DNA of 64,000 nt from Hemileia vastatrix (Eukaryota; Basidiomycota; Pucciniomycetes; Pucciniales; Zaghouaniaceae): positions 30,320,001 to 30,384,000 of the forward strand of contig JASXTE010000005.1 in assembly GCA_030280995.1 (NCBI GenBank), read 5' to 3'. Shown one piece after another: positions 9,976 through 19,901 of the stretch. The number at the start of each line of letters is the position of its first letter. Position 1 is the stretch's first letter. Under the pieces are notes generated by a model. That model did no database searches, was not told the origin of the DNA, and was given only the letters and a program-made list of their open reading frames with translations. The position numbers and the translations under genes were made by a program.

Positions 9976-12690
9976 TTAAGAACATATTTTGAATTTTCTT
10001 TTACCATTCACCCCTATGGTGAAACAACTGTTTGCAGGATCTAGTTTAATGCCAAATTTTGTCAATAAATCATTGCCAATAATAAACCAATCACTACAAT
10101 TATTATTATCTATTACTACAAATTCACAAACTGCTCTAACATATCCATTATTATATTTAAAGAATACAGCAGTTTTGTATTTGCCAATTGGATTTAATAC
10201 TGAACCAAAACCCCTCCAGTTCTTTGTCTGAACAGGTTCTAGTTTTTCCTGGTACTTACTATCAAGTTTCATTAATGCATTAAGTGAAACTACACTACCT
10301 GCAGCCCCAGTGTCAAGAATGGCATTCATTTCTTTTCCACATATGATAATAGGTGCTCTGATAGGTGTTATTTTGTAAGTGTCATGAGATACATCTTTAA
10401 TTATTTCAGCTTTCTCTATGGAAGTTAAAGATGTGTCTGTATGAGGTATAGCATCATTCAGGAACATTATATCCTGTTCTAATACAAATATCTCATTTTC
10501 ATCATCACTGTAAGATATGTTACTTTTGCAATCCTCACTGGATTCCACATTCTCATCTTCATGATTACTAGGTTCAGAATTCTGTGAGGTTTCAATAACA
10601 TTTATTCTTTTCTTACACGTGTGACCTTTAACCCAAGGTTCATTACATTTGTAACAAGTGTTATTTTCTTGTCTCTTAGGGACAAGGGGAGCTGAAGGTT
10701 TTTTCTTTTCCACTGGTAACTTACTTGTAGTAGGTTTTACCACGTCAACACTTTGTCTGTAATTACTACACTTGGTTTCATACTTCTGGTTTAATAATAT
10801 CTCATTGCATATATTAATGAATCCAGAGGTGTCTCTGACAGTTTCAGTTCTAGCTACAATAATGTCTCTAACTGATATAGGCAATTTGTATATTATTTTT
10901 TCTTTCCACTCTTCATAATCCATTTTTGGATCCATAGCTTTCATGATTTTTATTAAATTCATTAAGAAGACCATGGGTTTATCTCCAGAATTTGGATTAT
11001 ATCTGGCCCTTTCATACAGTCTTTGTTGAGTGATTCTAAATTTTGGGCCACCAAATTGCCTTTCAATTAGTGCCTTCCATTCATTCCAGGAGTAATTAAT
11101 TCCCTCACTCAATACAGATTCAAACCATAATAAGGCCACATCTGTAAATAAAGATATTAACTTTGAAGTGATTTCTTCATCAGGTAATTTATATGAAAAT
11201 TTTAAGTTATCAATTCTTTGTATGAATTGTTGCCAATCAGATTTTGAATCCCCATCAAAAGAAGGGTACTGATCTAACTTAGGCCAGTTCTTTTGGCTAG
11301 TTTTAGCTTCCCTAACCTGAGGAATATTGAGTAATTCACTCACTTTAGAAAGATGATCATTAATTTCATCTTTTACTGATTTTATATTCTCAGAGCCCAT
11401 GACACTATGTTCATGTTCCATCATTGGTTTATCATCAGAGTGTTTCATAAAAACTGGTACTCTTTCTACATAAGAGGTATTATCCTTTATTGTTTCAGTA
11501 TTTTTCAAAATGTTAGCTACTTCAATTTCTACTCTTTGTAACCTATCTTTTATTACAGGTACATGAGTTAAAGTATCATTTACATTTGAAAAAGACAATT
11601 TTACACGTCCCTCTATGGTGGCCATAATATTTTGAGAATGTTCTAATTTAATTTCTAAATTTTTAATCTCAGAATTTAATCTTTTGTTTTCATTGATTAA
11701 TTCATTATTTGAATTCTCAATAACTTTTAACTTATTGGCTGTTGTACTCAATGATTGTGTGATGTTTAATAATACACTTTCTGTATTATTGTTGGACTCT
11801 CTAGAGAATTCTTCCAATTTTTCAATTCTTAATAATAATTTACTAATTATTTTTGATTCCATTTGATTTTCTTTCAGAAAATATTCAATTTTTTCTGTTT
11901 CCAATTCAGAAGATTCATCATCAGGGTCAATTTTTAATTCATTTGATTCCATTTTTATATTAATAGTATTTTCCTGGTGATCAATAAAACTATGTACATT
12001 GTCCTCATGTAATGACAAGTCTAACATGTTATTTTCAAATGAATAATCTTTTAAATCCTTATCAATTATATCCAATAACTCTCTATCGATTTCATTACCT
12101 ATAAGTAATGCATTGTTAGGATTATATAATTGATCTTGAGAAGATGGATGACTTACCACGGTCTTATTCCATTTCCCCTGCCTCTCCTTGGCTTTCCCCT
12201 GTAAGGGTGACTGCTGGATCCCTGTTGAGGAGGACTGTTGTAGTTTTGGGCATACCAATCCCACTTCCATTTGCTTACAGTTATCTTTTGGTCCTCTTCT
12301 GTGACTGGAGGTGATGCTGTGGTATTTGGTGCCACTGGTTGTTGATGAGACCTTATATCCACTAGAGCCTGGTTGACTTCTATAAAGCCCTGTGCCGCCC
12401 TTTTCTCCAGATTGTTGATCTGGTCTAACATATTGTTTACTCTTATTGTTAGTGTATTCAGTAGGGTTGAGAGGGAGTGAATTTGCTCTTGTAAGGTGTT
12501 TTTGGACTTCTTTATTGACATTTGTTTTAAGAGCTTTTCCTTTTCCTCCATGGACATTGGTGGGGTGTTGTTTATTGTTACTGGTGATTCTTGACCCTCC
12601 ATTTGGAGGTCCTGCAACAGGTCTTTCAGCTTTAGTTCTTAAGTTATAAGGTTTTGCCTTATTACTTACAATGTCATTGTTGTCACACAT
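9976..12690 (-). CDS. gag: Gag-protease of element A
   Basis: 904 residues from ATG at 12688-12690 to TAA at 9976-9978. The N-terminal 180 residues are low-complexity and overlap another ORF. Residues about 260-400 look like a coiled coil (Leu/Glu/Lys/Asn-rich heptads). Residues 469-650 form the retrotransposon Gag capsid domain (begins WPKLDQYPSFDGD). A plant/fungal-chromovirus zinc knuckle, C-x2-C-x7-H-x-C, starts at Cys679. An aspartic protease has its active site DTGA at 793-796, with a WFIIGND flap-side motif near 870. The frame ends at KICS-stop, where element C continues without a stop. Gag packages the RNA, and the protease cuts the polyprotein. Confidence 0.92.
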   Translation of the reverse strand: MCDNNDIVSNKAKPYNLRTKAERPVAGPPNGGSRITSNNKQHPTNVHGGKGKALKTNVNKEVQKHLTRANSLPLNPTEYTNNKSKQYVRPDQQSGEKGGTGLYRSQPGSSGYKVSSTTSGTKYHSITSSHRRGPKDNCKQMEVGLVCPKLQQSSSTGIQQSPLQGKAKERQGKWNKTVVSHPSSQDQLYNPNNALLIGNEIDRELLDIIDKDLKDYSFENNMLDLSLHEDNVHSFIDHQENTINIKMESNELKIDPDDESSELETEKIEYFLKENQMESKIISKLLLRIEKLEEFSRESNNNTESVLLNITQSLSTTANKLKVIENSNNELINENKRLNSEIKNLEIKLEHSQNIMATIEGRVKLSFSNVNDTLTHVPVIKDRLQRVEIEVANILKNTETIKDNTSYVERVPVFMKHSDDKPMMEHEHSVMGSENIKSVKDEINDHLSKVSELLNIPQVREAKTSQKNWPKLDQYPSFDGDSKSDWQQFIQRIDNLKFSYKLPDEEITSKLISLFTDVALLWFESVLSEGINYSWNEWKALIERQFGGPKFRITQQRLYERARYNPNSGDKPMVFLMNLIKIMKAMDPKMDYEEWKEKIIYKLPISVRDIIVARTETVRDTSGFINICNEILLNQKYETKCSNYRQSVDVVKPTTSKLPVEKKKPSAPLVPKRQENNTCYKCNEPWVKGHTCKKRINVIETSQNSEPSNHEDENVESSEDCKSNISYSDDENEIFVLEQDIMFLNDAIPHTDTSLTSIEKAEIIKDVSHDTYKITPIRAPIIICGKEMNAILDTGAAGSVVSLNALMKLDSKYQEKLEPVQTKNWRGFGSVLNPIGKYKTAVFFKYNNGYVRAVCEFVVIDNNNCSDWFIIGNDLLTKFGIKLDPANSCFTIGVNGKRKFKICS
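12099..12156 (-). other. Intron-like segment, 58 nt, in element A gag
   Basis: In element sense it starts GTAAGT (12156-12151), contains CCTAAC as a branch-site-like motif and ends TTATAG at 12099, followed by GTAAT. The donor splits the last Trp codon of the overlapping ORF. Element C has a 58-nt segment at the matching place (51701-51758) with GTAAGT, TTCTAAT and CTGCAG followed by GTAAT. Splicing would leave the overlapping ORF's TGG-TAA end unchanged but put gag out of frame. Confidence 0.4.
12153..12602 (-). CDS. Overlapping ORF in the +1 frame of gag (element A)
   Basis: 149 codons from ATG at 12600-12602, 88 nt downstream of the gag ATG, to TAA at 12153-12155, entirely inside gag and in the +1 frame. 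The middle is a Leu/Asn/Gln heptad stretch (likely coiled coil). The C-terminal part has a WKWDW motif, then HPYRGKPRRGRG and a final Pro-Trp. An equivalent ORF in element C, in the same relative frame, has WKWDY, HPYQQGRRKK and a final Pro-Trp. The gag-frame translation of the same stretch is less alike between the two elements. No known family recognised. The basic tail suggests nucleic-acid binding (inference). Confidence 0.55.
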   Translation of the reverse strand: MEGQESPVTINNTPPMSMEEKEKLLKQMSIKKSKNTLQEQIHSLSTLLNTLTIRVNNMLDQINNLEKRAAQGFIEVNQALVDIRSHQQPVAPNTTASPPVTEEDQKITVSKWKWDWYAQNYNSPPQQGSSSHPYRGKPRRGRGNGIRPW

Positions 12691-13259
12691 TTTTACGTGG
12701 AATTTTAGAGAATTGAAAGTTTAGATTTGAAAAACTTCAAAAAGGAGTTTAATCAGTATTTATTAGTACCACTGAAGACAATTTTATTGCTTACTTATTG
12801 GTATTAAGTGAATTTTTAAGTGCCAAAAGTCAAATATGCTTTTATGTGGTCACTTGATTTAACTGGTCTACAATATGTAGCCGTGTATTTATATTTAAAA
12901 AGAAAATTTGTTAGTAAGATTCTTTCTAAATATTAAATGAATTTTACAAACTAATAAAAAGGGATTAAGAGTCCTGTAAAAAGAAAACAATTAATCAGTT
13001 TAATTGGTTATTATCTGCAAAGATCACAAATTTAATTGGTCTATTGACAGACTCCCACTAAGAACAATTATATGTTAAATTAGTGGTAAAATTGATGATT
13101 CAATATCACAATTTTATTATATAACAGGGCTTCTTTTTCTGAAATCACTATATAAGTGACCCCAATCTGTTGTAATTATCCAAATATTTCTATAGGGATA
13201 TTATTTACGTGCACCTTCTTTTGAAAATTTCACTTACAGGATTATAACAGAATTCTTGA

Positions 13260-13272
13260 GGAAAGGTCCCCA
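13260..13272 (-). other. Primer-binding site of element A
   Basis: In element sense, two bases (AT) after the 5' LTR comes TGGGGACCTTTCC. It begins with TGG, complementary to the CCA end of a tRNA. The same 13 bases follow the 5' LTR of element C, with one change in element B. The tRNA is not identified here. Confidence 0.75.
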
Positions 13273-13274
13273 AT

Positions 13275-14774
13275 TGTCAGGCTAAGGTCAAGTACAAGGA
13301 CGTGAACTAGCTTGAATAGTCAGTTGTCTAGAAGATTTTAATGGTCCTATATGAATACTGTAGATTTAATCCACTAAGTTGTAAAATATAATCAAATATA
13401 AAGGTCTCAGTAATATAATTCTCACTATTCTTATATATGGCTTACAATCTTTATAGTTGGTAGAAAAATAGATTATATAAACTCAGATACTATTCAAAAG
13501 TATTATAAAAGTACTAATTGATATGTATTGTGGTTGGTTGGTTATATTGGTTAAATTGTAATGATAAAGAATGAAGAAATACAACCCAAAAACCTCCTCC
13601 TTTTATACACACTGAGTTCCCCAATGATTCCCTTGATATACCACCCAATACACAGTTAATGACGCCTCTAAACAACTAATAAACATGCCCATCAACATTC
13701 CCAGTAACCCATGACATAATTATAAGAGTAACAACCGCCAAAATCCTGTAATAATAAGGGAAATCCATCAAAATTAAAGAAAAAGACAAAAAGAGAGTAT
13801 ATGCGTATAAAACAATAATATAAAAGACTAAAGGAGACTTTTTAAGGTTAATAATAGCTTAATAATAAGGGGGATTGACTGTAGAAATAATGGGGCTAAT
13901 CCTGACATTATACTACGTGAAATTCCCATTCAAAAATAACCAAAATTGACTGAGAAACCACCCAAAAACTTAAAAAAGAGCGTGAGATGTGGGGTAACTA
14001 CATGCAGTTCTTGGCAGACGCTTGCACGGGTAAATCCTTGACTAAAATTAGGCGAATTTAAGCGTGGTGATGAAATAAAGTGCCAAGAGTGAGGTTATTA
14101 ATGAAATTAATGCATATAAACAAGGTCAATGCATTATTAATTAAGCTAGGACACTAAATAAGCGCCTGTCGCCTATTTTAGTGTGTTTCCCCACAGTGGG
14201 CGTAGAATGTGGGGTAATTATAGTGTGAAAAAGCTAACTTTGCTAAAAATGAAGCTATTCACACGGGAAAAAAGCAGGCAGTATGTGGCCAGTACACAGA
14301 AGCCATTTATGGCATAAAAAACACCAAATTTGAAAAGTGTTATTTTTATGCATTTAAATAGCCAAATCAATAGTTCTAAATGAGCCCAATTGATCTGTCA
14401 AAGCGCAATTTTGATATTCTCAATTTTATAGCGCATATAGTCAACATTTAAGTGAAATAAAGCGCATTTCTTGTTTTTTGCATAAAACAATGATTATAAC
14501 AGCTTTAAGTGTACTTGAAAACTATGTAGCCTTATACTTAAGGTTCTTAAGATTACCCTAACATATTCCAACTTAATATTAAGTACATAAGAACTATAAA
14601 AGGTTGATATATGCGTGTATATAAGGTGTTATAATGGCATTTTTTGTGTATTATCATAATTTTACTTAAGTATACTATTTGTGTACTCTTATTTATTATT
14701 CCCATGTATAGTTCATGTGTTTAACATAACTTATAATTACTTTTTACTCAGTCCTGGAGATATACAGGCTGACA
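13275..14774 (-). repeat. Element A LTR, 5' copy in element sense
   Basis: 1500 bp with TGTCAG/CTGACA ends. This copy would drive transcription; its TATA-like box is at 13600-13607. Confidence 0.95.
13600..13607 (-). promoter_or_regulatory. TATA-like box in the 5' LTR of element A
   Basis: TATAAAAG on the minus strand, followed by a GGAGGAGG purine stretch. It is kept in the other LTR at 5461-5468. Position and sequence fit the LTR core promoter. Confidence 0.55.
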
Positions 14775-15150
14775 AAAAGGGTTGTGTGCCAAAATGGTGG
14801 AGTGTGATTGGCATAATGACAGAGCATATGCTGGTTGAATGAATGTTTTGTGATTCAAGGGACAGGAGAGCTGGCATTGGTTCAGGATCCTTTTCTTCAT
14901 AAAAATCATTCCGCTCATCCTTCAAATCAGCTAGGATATTGTGGAGTATAATACAAGTCATTATCCAATGATTTGCAGTTTTTATTTCTATATTTTTTTG
15001 AAATTGGAATCTAAGTTCCTGGAGACTAGAAAATCTTCCCTTAAAAATCCCAATAGCATGTTCAATACATACTCTTGATTGGGAAAAGTGATAATTAAAG
15101 GTGGTTTTGGGGTCATTTTCTAAGGTTGCACCAGGGAAATCAGGTATAAT
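14775..15150 (-). pseudogene. PIF/Harbinger transposase fragment (DDE_Tnp_4), cut at both ends
   Basis: The minus-strand translation contains FNYHFSQSRVCIEHAIGIFKGRF, then a Leu/Gln-rich stretch and WIMTCIILHNIL. This is the typical C-terminal end of PIF/Harbinger DDE transposases, including the last acidic catalytic region (xxxE-AxGIxK). It is broken at 14774 by element A's LTR and at 15150 by a CACC-ended repeat; the rest of the protein is not seen in this window. The open frame seems to continue only because it runs into LTR sequence. Confidence 0.8.
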
Positions 15151-15400
15151 CACCGCGGGAAATTTGGGGCTGAGCTACTAGCTATTCTCCCCCTTTGAAA
15201 TGGTTTGGAAATGGTTGGGAAATGGTCAGGAGTAGGTTGGTAAACTGTTGGAAAATCTGATTAAAAATTTTTTAACCAAAAATTGGTCACAGATTGGACC
15301 CAGATTTAACCCTACTTATTCCCAGTTTGAGGAGAGCTTGAAAACCAAATTAAACATTATTTGAGCACAATTTGAGCAGTGGTTGAGCACAGGTTTCAAT
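15151..15400 (+). repeat. CACC-ended repeat, copy 1 (left terminus)
   Basis: Starts CACCGCGGGAAATTTGGGG at 15151 directly after the interrupted Harbinger frame (flank AAT). It is followed by a CTACTAGCTA core, a CCCCCTTTGAAAT stretch and a subterminal GTCACAGATTGGACCCAGA. Copies at 27148 and 29927, and an inverted terminus at 58455, share the same order of motifs. It looks like the left end of a DNA transposon or MITE. I do not see the right end of this copy. Confidence 0.55.
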
Positions 15401-16029
15401 ATGATGCCATAATATTCACTTCACGCTCTGAATCCATGAGATCTTTAGCATTCTGTCTTGGTCATTAAAGTTTTACATTTTGGGAAACTTAAATCAATAG
15501 GGTCAAAATATTATTTCAATTATAAGAGTTTCTTCTAGTTAGATTTAAATTATGATACCATTTAAATTCTTTTTAACATTTTTAGAGATAAAAATCTTTT
15601 TTTTATTATAAATTTTGCACTTAATTTTTAATCATCTAGCCACAAGTTGACAATGAGTCCTTATTATTAGAAATTTTCAATATCTACCTGGAATGAAAAA
15701 TTAAAAGATGATTTATAAAACTGATATTGGAGGACCAAACCAGTACATATTGTTATAGCAGAAATAAATAGCACTCAATTCTTTTATACATTCACTATAT
15801 TTAACCAACTAATCTTAATATATTGTATCTAAACTAGATTACTTATTTCATGTCTCAATTCAAATTTTCAAATTCTTATAACTAATTTTACTTTTATTCA
15901 TAGTTTTTTTTAACTTCATTTATGAATGTTCAATAAATATTGTATATACACTGTACTTTCATTTCATCTCAATGTTTTTTTTCACATCCTCTCTTCTTTT
16001 AACAAACAACATCACATACTAACTTTTTT
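15401..16029. other. AT-rich spacer
   Basis: No coding motif or repeat recognised; probably the interior of the CACC-ended element and its flank. Confidence 0.4.
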
Positions 16030-18320
16030 AATTCAAATGTCTACTCTCAGATGTGCTAAACAATTCTCAATAAAATTCAGCCCCATTTTCACAAGAGAGA
16101 TATCAAGATTTCATGAAGTATCAATTCCAGTTATTTTACAACAATGAAGGTCTATAGTTCATGTATTTGGATTATTTCAAGAACAAAAACCAGCACTTTT
16201 TGGTGATCTTTTGAGTGAAAAGAGCTTTCAGATTGGACCACTACTGGGAGACATTGGTGATGGATCTCAAAATTTAAGTTAGGAAAGGGCCTCTAATCCC
16301 CAAAAATATTTTTATTTTTCCTCCTTCTTGGTTCCACTTCTTAACAGGTGGTATAAAATTTGTGGATTTCTTTTTTCTTCAAGTGAACTCATTGGTGTGG
16401 CCAAAGAAGCATTTTTCAAGGCTCAAATCAGTTTAATTCCAATTTCAAACTACAATCCAACTTTCTTCTTCAATATTCCACATTCTTGTAATCACACATC
16501 ACCTGAAGCTTCTTTAACATCATATGACTGGATGACAAATCAGAGTATTGGAGGGATTAAAACAGTTCTTAAACGACATCAGGTGCAAGCAATTAATTTT
16601 CTGATTGAAAATGAAAAAAAATTACAAGAAACATTGGATACCTTTTGGAGGCATGAGGAAAACTACTGGCTTCAAAGAGGGACTTATAGCTATGAAGAAA
16701 AATTACCCCAAGAAGAGTTAGCCCCTGAAGGAATTGGGTTTTTACTAGCTGATGATATGGGTTTGGAAAAACCCTGTCAACTCTGGGACTTATCTGGGCA
16801 ACTCAAAGTAAGGCCAGAAAATTTCAGCTCTCAGGTGATGGAGAAGAGAAGAATACAACATCAGCTATGCTAATCATATGCCAACTAACAACACTTTCTA
16901 ACTGGATAAATGAAATTCTAATCCACTTTGAGAATAATGCACTTCCTTTCAAGGTTCTTTATGGCAAGGACTTAAAAACAAAAGATGCTAAGGAGGTTCA
17001 GAACTATTTGATTGTTTTAACTACGTATGAAATGGCAAGTTCACCTTCTCCAAAGAAAAAATCACAACCCATTCCACAAGTAACTCAAAATATCATTTGG
17101 TACAGGATTGTTCTAGATTAGGCTCAGTTAGTATTTAATTATATACCTTAATTTTTTAAACATGAAATTTTTAAAATATAATGAGCTTTTAAACAAAAAT
17201 TAACAGTTTAATCAAGAATCCACAGTCTCAGAAGAGTCGGAATATATCAGAACCTGAGGCCCAGTCTCAACTATGCTTGACAGGATCTCCACTTCAAAAA
17301 AGAATATCTGACCTTCAAAGCCTTATTTCATTCCTCAGAATAAAAATTTAGCAAGAAATCTGGCTGTGGATGAATTTTCTTAAACCAGGCTTAAATCAAG
17401 GAAGCTCTAGATCCATCAATTCAATTAATATTCTCATGGATGTCATCAGCCTGAAGAGAACTAAAGAAGCAATCTTATCACTTCCTCCAAAATTTGAGCA
17501 AGGATTATCTGTAGAGTAATCAGATCCCTGGCTATCAAAATTCAATGTGCTTCAGGAAACTTTTTCTGAGAATTACAGCCCTTCTCAAAACATCAACTTC
17601 CCTTGGGACTCAGCTGATTTTCTCCAAGAACTGTCAATTTTACAAAATTTCTGTAACCACCCAGTCTATAAAAACCCAGATATAATTCCAACAGTTCCTT
17701 TCACCTGGAAGCATTCAGCAAAAGTTATCCATTTAATAAGTCACCTAAAAAATTTCTTACTTGGACAAAGGGATATACATCTTCCCAAAGCTGTTATATT
17801 TTCGGAATATTCTGACTTTTTGGATATGTAAGTGACTCTGTTAGGTGTTTTATTAGCTAAACTCTATCTGAATCAAAATTTCAAAATTTTATTTGTTTTA
17901 ATAGTATAAAAAAGCCCTAGACAACAACAATATTGGTTACACAGAGCCTACAGGAAATTGGAGCAGAACAAAAAGAGATGAAAATATGTGTAAATTCAAA
18001 AACAAGAAATAATGTCCAGTTTTGCTTGGAACAATAAAGGCTGAAGGTGTCGGAATAAACCTCTGGTGTGCACAAAATGTATATATAATGGTAAGTCAAA
18101 AAATCTTATATTGAAATCAAAATTTGAAAAAAGAATTTTTTTTGGTCAAATATTTAATAAACAGGAACCTAATTAGAATCCAGCAAGAGAGCAGCAGGCA
18201 GTTGATAATTTGCATCAAATGGGACAAAAAAATGAAGTACATGTCTTGAAGTATTTTGTGAACAAAAGCATAGAATTCAAAATTTATATGATTCAAAAAA
18301 AAATTGAACTATCAATGTAG
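16030..18320 (+). pseudogene. SNF2-family DNA-dependent ATPase/helicase pseudogene
   Basis: Exon-like blocks in order. 16036-16279: N-terminal part with an in-frame TGA at 16147. 16345-16872: LADDMGLEKP, a decayed Walker A where GLGKT is expected. 16867-17121: CQLTTLSNWINEI, TTYEM, then VLD-stop-AQ, so the Glu of the DEAH-type box is now TAG. 17213-17520: LTGSPLQKRISDLQSLISFLRI (motif III). 17547-17831: FCNHPVY and KAVIFSEYSDFLD. About 17990-18095: GTIKAEGVGINLWCAQNVY. About 18165-18315: NPAREQQAVDNLHQMGQ (motifs V-VI, the Arg after GQ is lost). Gaps of 60-100 bp between blocks look like introns. The gene is related to Rad16/HLTF-like remodelers, but several catalytic residues are gone, so it is not functional. 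Confidence 0.85.
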
Positions 18321-18697
18321 GTAAATTTTATTTGAAATAAATTACATAATTTTAAAATTTTCTTGATTTCTTTTTAATTTTCAAGGCTAAGTGTCCCAAA
18401 AAGTGGTAATGAGGAACATGATTATGCTAGCTTACTAATTAGGGAATTCCAAAATCTCTCACATTAGATTTTGAAATTCTTTCAAGTATATAGGAGATGT
18501 TTCTTAGAAATTGATTTTCAAGAAGTCTTAAATATTGTGGATTTGGAGTTGCCAGATATGATTGAGAATAACAGTCACTAGGTAAACCTCTGGGAACGGG
18601 AAAAAATTGAAGTGAGGTTGGAGTGATGAAACTGAATTTAATCTCTTTTAAGACACCAAATCCTTAAGAACTGCTCCAGAATATGCTGAGTTGTCTC
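18321..18697. other. Possible 3' remnants of the SNF2 gene
   Basis: Short protein-like stretches (for example at about 18498-18582, ending in TAG) may be last exons of the SNF2 pseudogene, but no motif decides it. Confidence 0.3.
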
Positions 18698-19193
18698 TTA
18701 TTTGAAAGTGTTTTCAATTAAGAGCTGTGAAAGTTTTGAGAATTCTTCAGATCTCCATGGAAATAAAATTTGATTAAAATCTCCATCATAATCAATTTCA
18801 GTGTCTGAGAAACACTTAATATTTTCAAAAATCTTCTCATATGTTTCACAACTGGGAACTTGTTTGAGAAGCTGGTTTCGGTTAACAGAATTCTGAAAAT
18901 AAAATTTTGAAATATATAAGATTGTGGGGGGAAAATTATGATAGATAAATCTGTGTTCTTACATAATTTTTGAGTCTACATTTATACTTTCATAATCTAA
19001 TTATTACACAGGAACTATCAGAATCCTTTCCAAGACATAATATATCAGCATAACCTATAAAAAAACAATGAAGAACGCCCATTTGATTTAAGAGAGTAAT
19101 ATGAGTAGAGTCCATTGAATAAGAAGTTAAAAAATTAGTTTCCAAAGCTTTATCCGAGTGTTTAATAATAATTTTGGCCAAAACTTGATTCAA
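18698..19193 (-). pseudogene. Unidentified exon pair, minus strand
   Basis: A 64-codon frame runs from 18892 to TAA at 18698-18700 and is preceded by an acceptor-like ATTTTCAG (18900-18893). It reads as ordinary acidic protein with an IDYDGDF stretch. Upstream, another open frame (19193 to about 18990) ends in a TGA a few codons before a GTAAGA donor-like site near 18962. Together they look like two exons of a decayed gene that converges on the SNF2 pseudogene. Family not recognised. Confidence 0.3.
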
Positions 19194-19896
19194 ATTATGA
19201 AATCAGTCAAGATTCTAGGCAAAAGTTTTTCCTGGAAGATTGCATCACAGAAGATAATGGTTGAAAGCTTCCTAGAATGTAGTGGGGATTCTCTCTGAAA
19301 CCCTAGAATTTTGGTCTGGATGAGGTAAATTTACTTCAATGAAGAGAGAGTTCATGTTGAATGATAAAAATGATCTAGCTGAGTATCAGTTAAATTTTGC
19401 TTCCATTCATTTAACTGAGGTGAAATTTTCAAAAGAACACAACAAAAATTTAAATAGACCTGGAAAAGTGAAAAGTGAATGGTGGGAGTAAATATTTAAA
19501 TCTTTTTTTTAGCATGCTTGTATTAATAGGTTGTTTTACCTGAGAAAAGTAAGTACTTCTAGAGCTCATCATATAGATTTTTATTGTGGTAAAAGTTTAA
19601 AGTGTTGATGTGTGAATAGATTTCTAAACTTCACGCTATTATAATAAAATTTAAATTTTTGTATAAACTATTAATGAAAGAGAAGATGTACGAGAGCTGA
19701 GACTTATTGCATATGTCATTCTCTTTAAAATGGAATATGTATATGCATAATTAACTCAAATGGAGTAGCACAAATAAAATGTAAATTATTGCATGTTGAA
19801 ATGGTACAAATATGCCAAAAGGGACTGATTTTCATTTTGAGATGTTTTTAAATCAAATTATAGCTGGAAACAGGATCTTATTTGATCTTGTTGATT
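19194..19896. other. AT-rich spacer
   Basis: Nothing recognised on either strand. Confidence 0.4.
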
Positions 19897-19901
19897 GTGT
19901 C

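Larger units (their letters stand above)
5136..14774 (-). mobile_element. Element A: full-length Ty3/gypsy chromovirus
   Basis: A 9639-bp LTR retrotransposon read on the minus strand. Two 1500-bp direct repeats (5136-6635 and 13275-14774) both start TGTCAG and end CTGACA. Inside, in element sense, lie a primer-binding site, Gag-protease, RT-RNase H-integrase-chromodomain and a polypurine tract. By eye the LTRs differ at about 18 positions with no indel (about 1.2%). Flanks are AAAAA (5131-5135) and AAAAG (14775-14779), an imperfect 5-bp target duplication. The insertion interrupts a PIF/Harbinger transposase relic. The only coding lesion seen is one in-frame TAA between protease and RT. Confidence 0.95.

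Noticed and set aside
14737..14774. Extension of the Harbinger frame into the LTR
   Set aside because: The last 12 codons come from element A's LTR, so the transposase fragment really ends at 14775.
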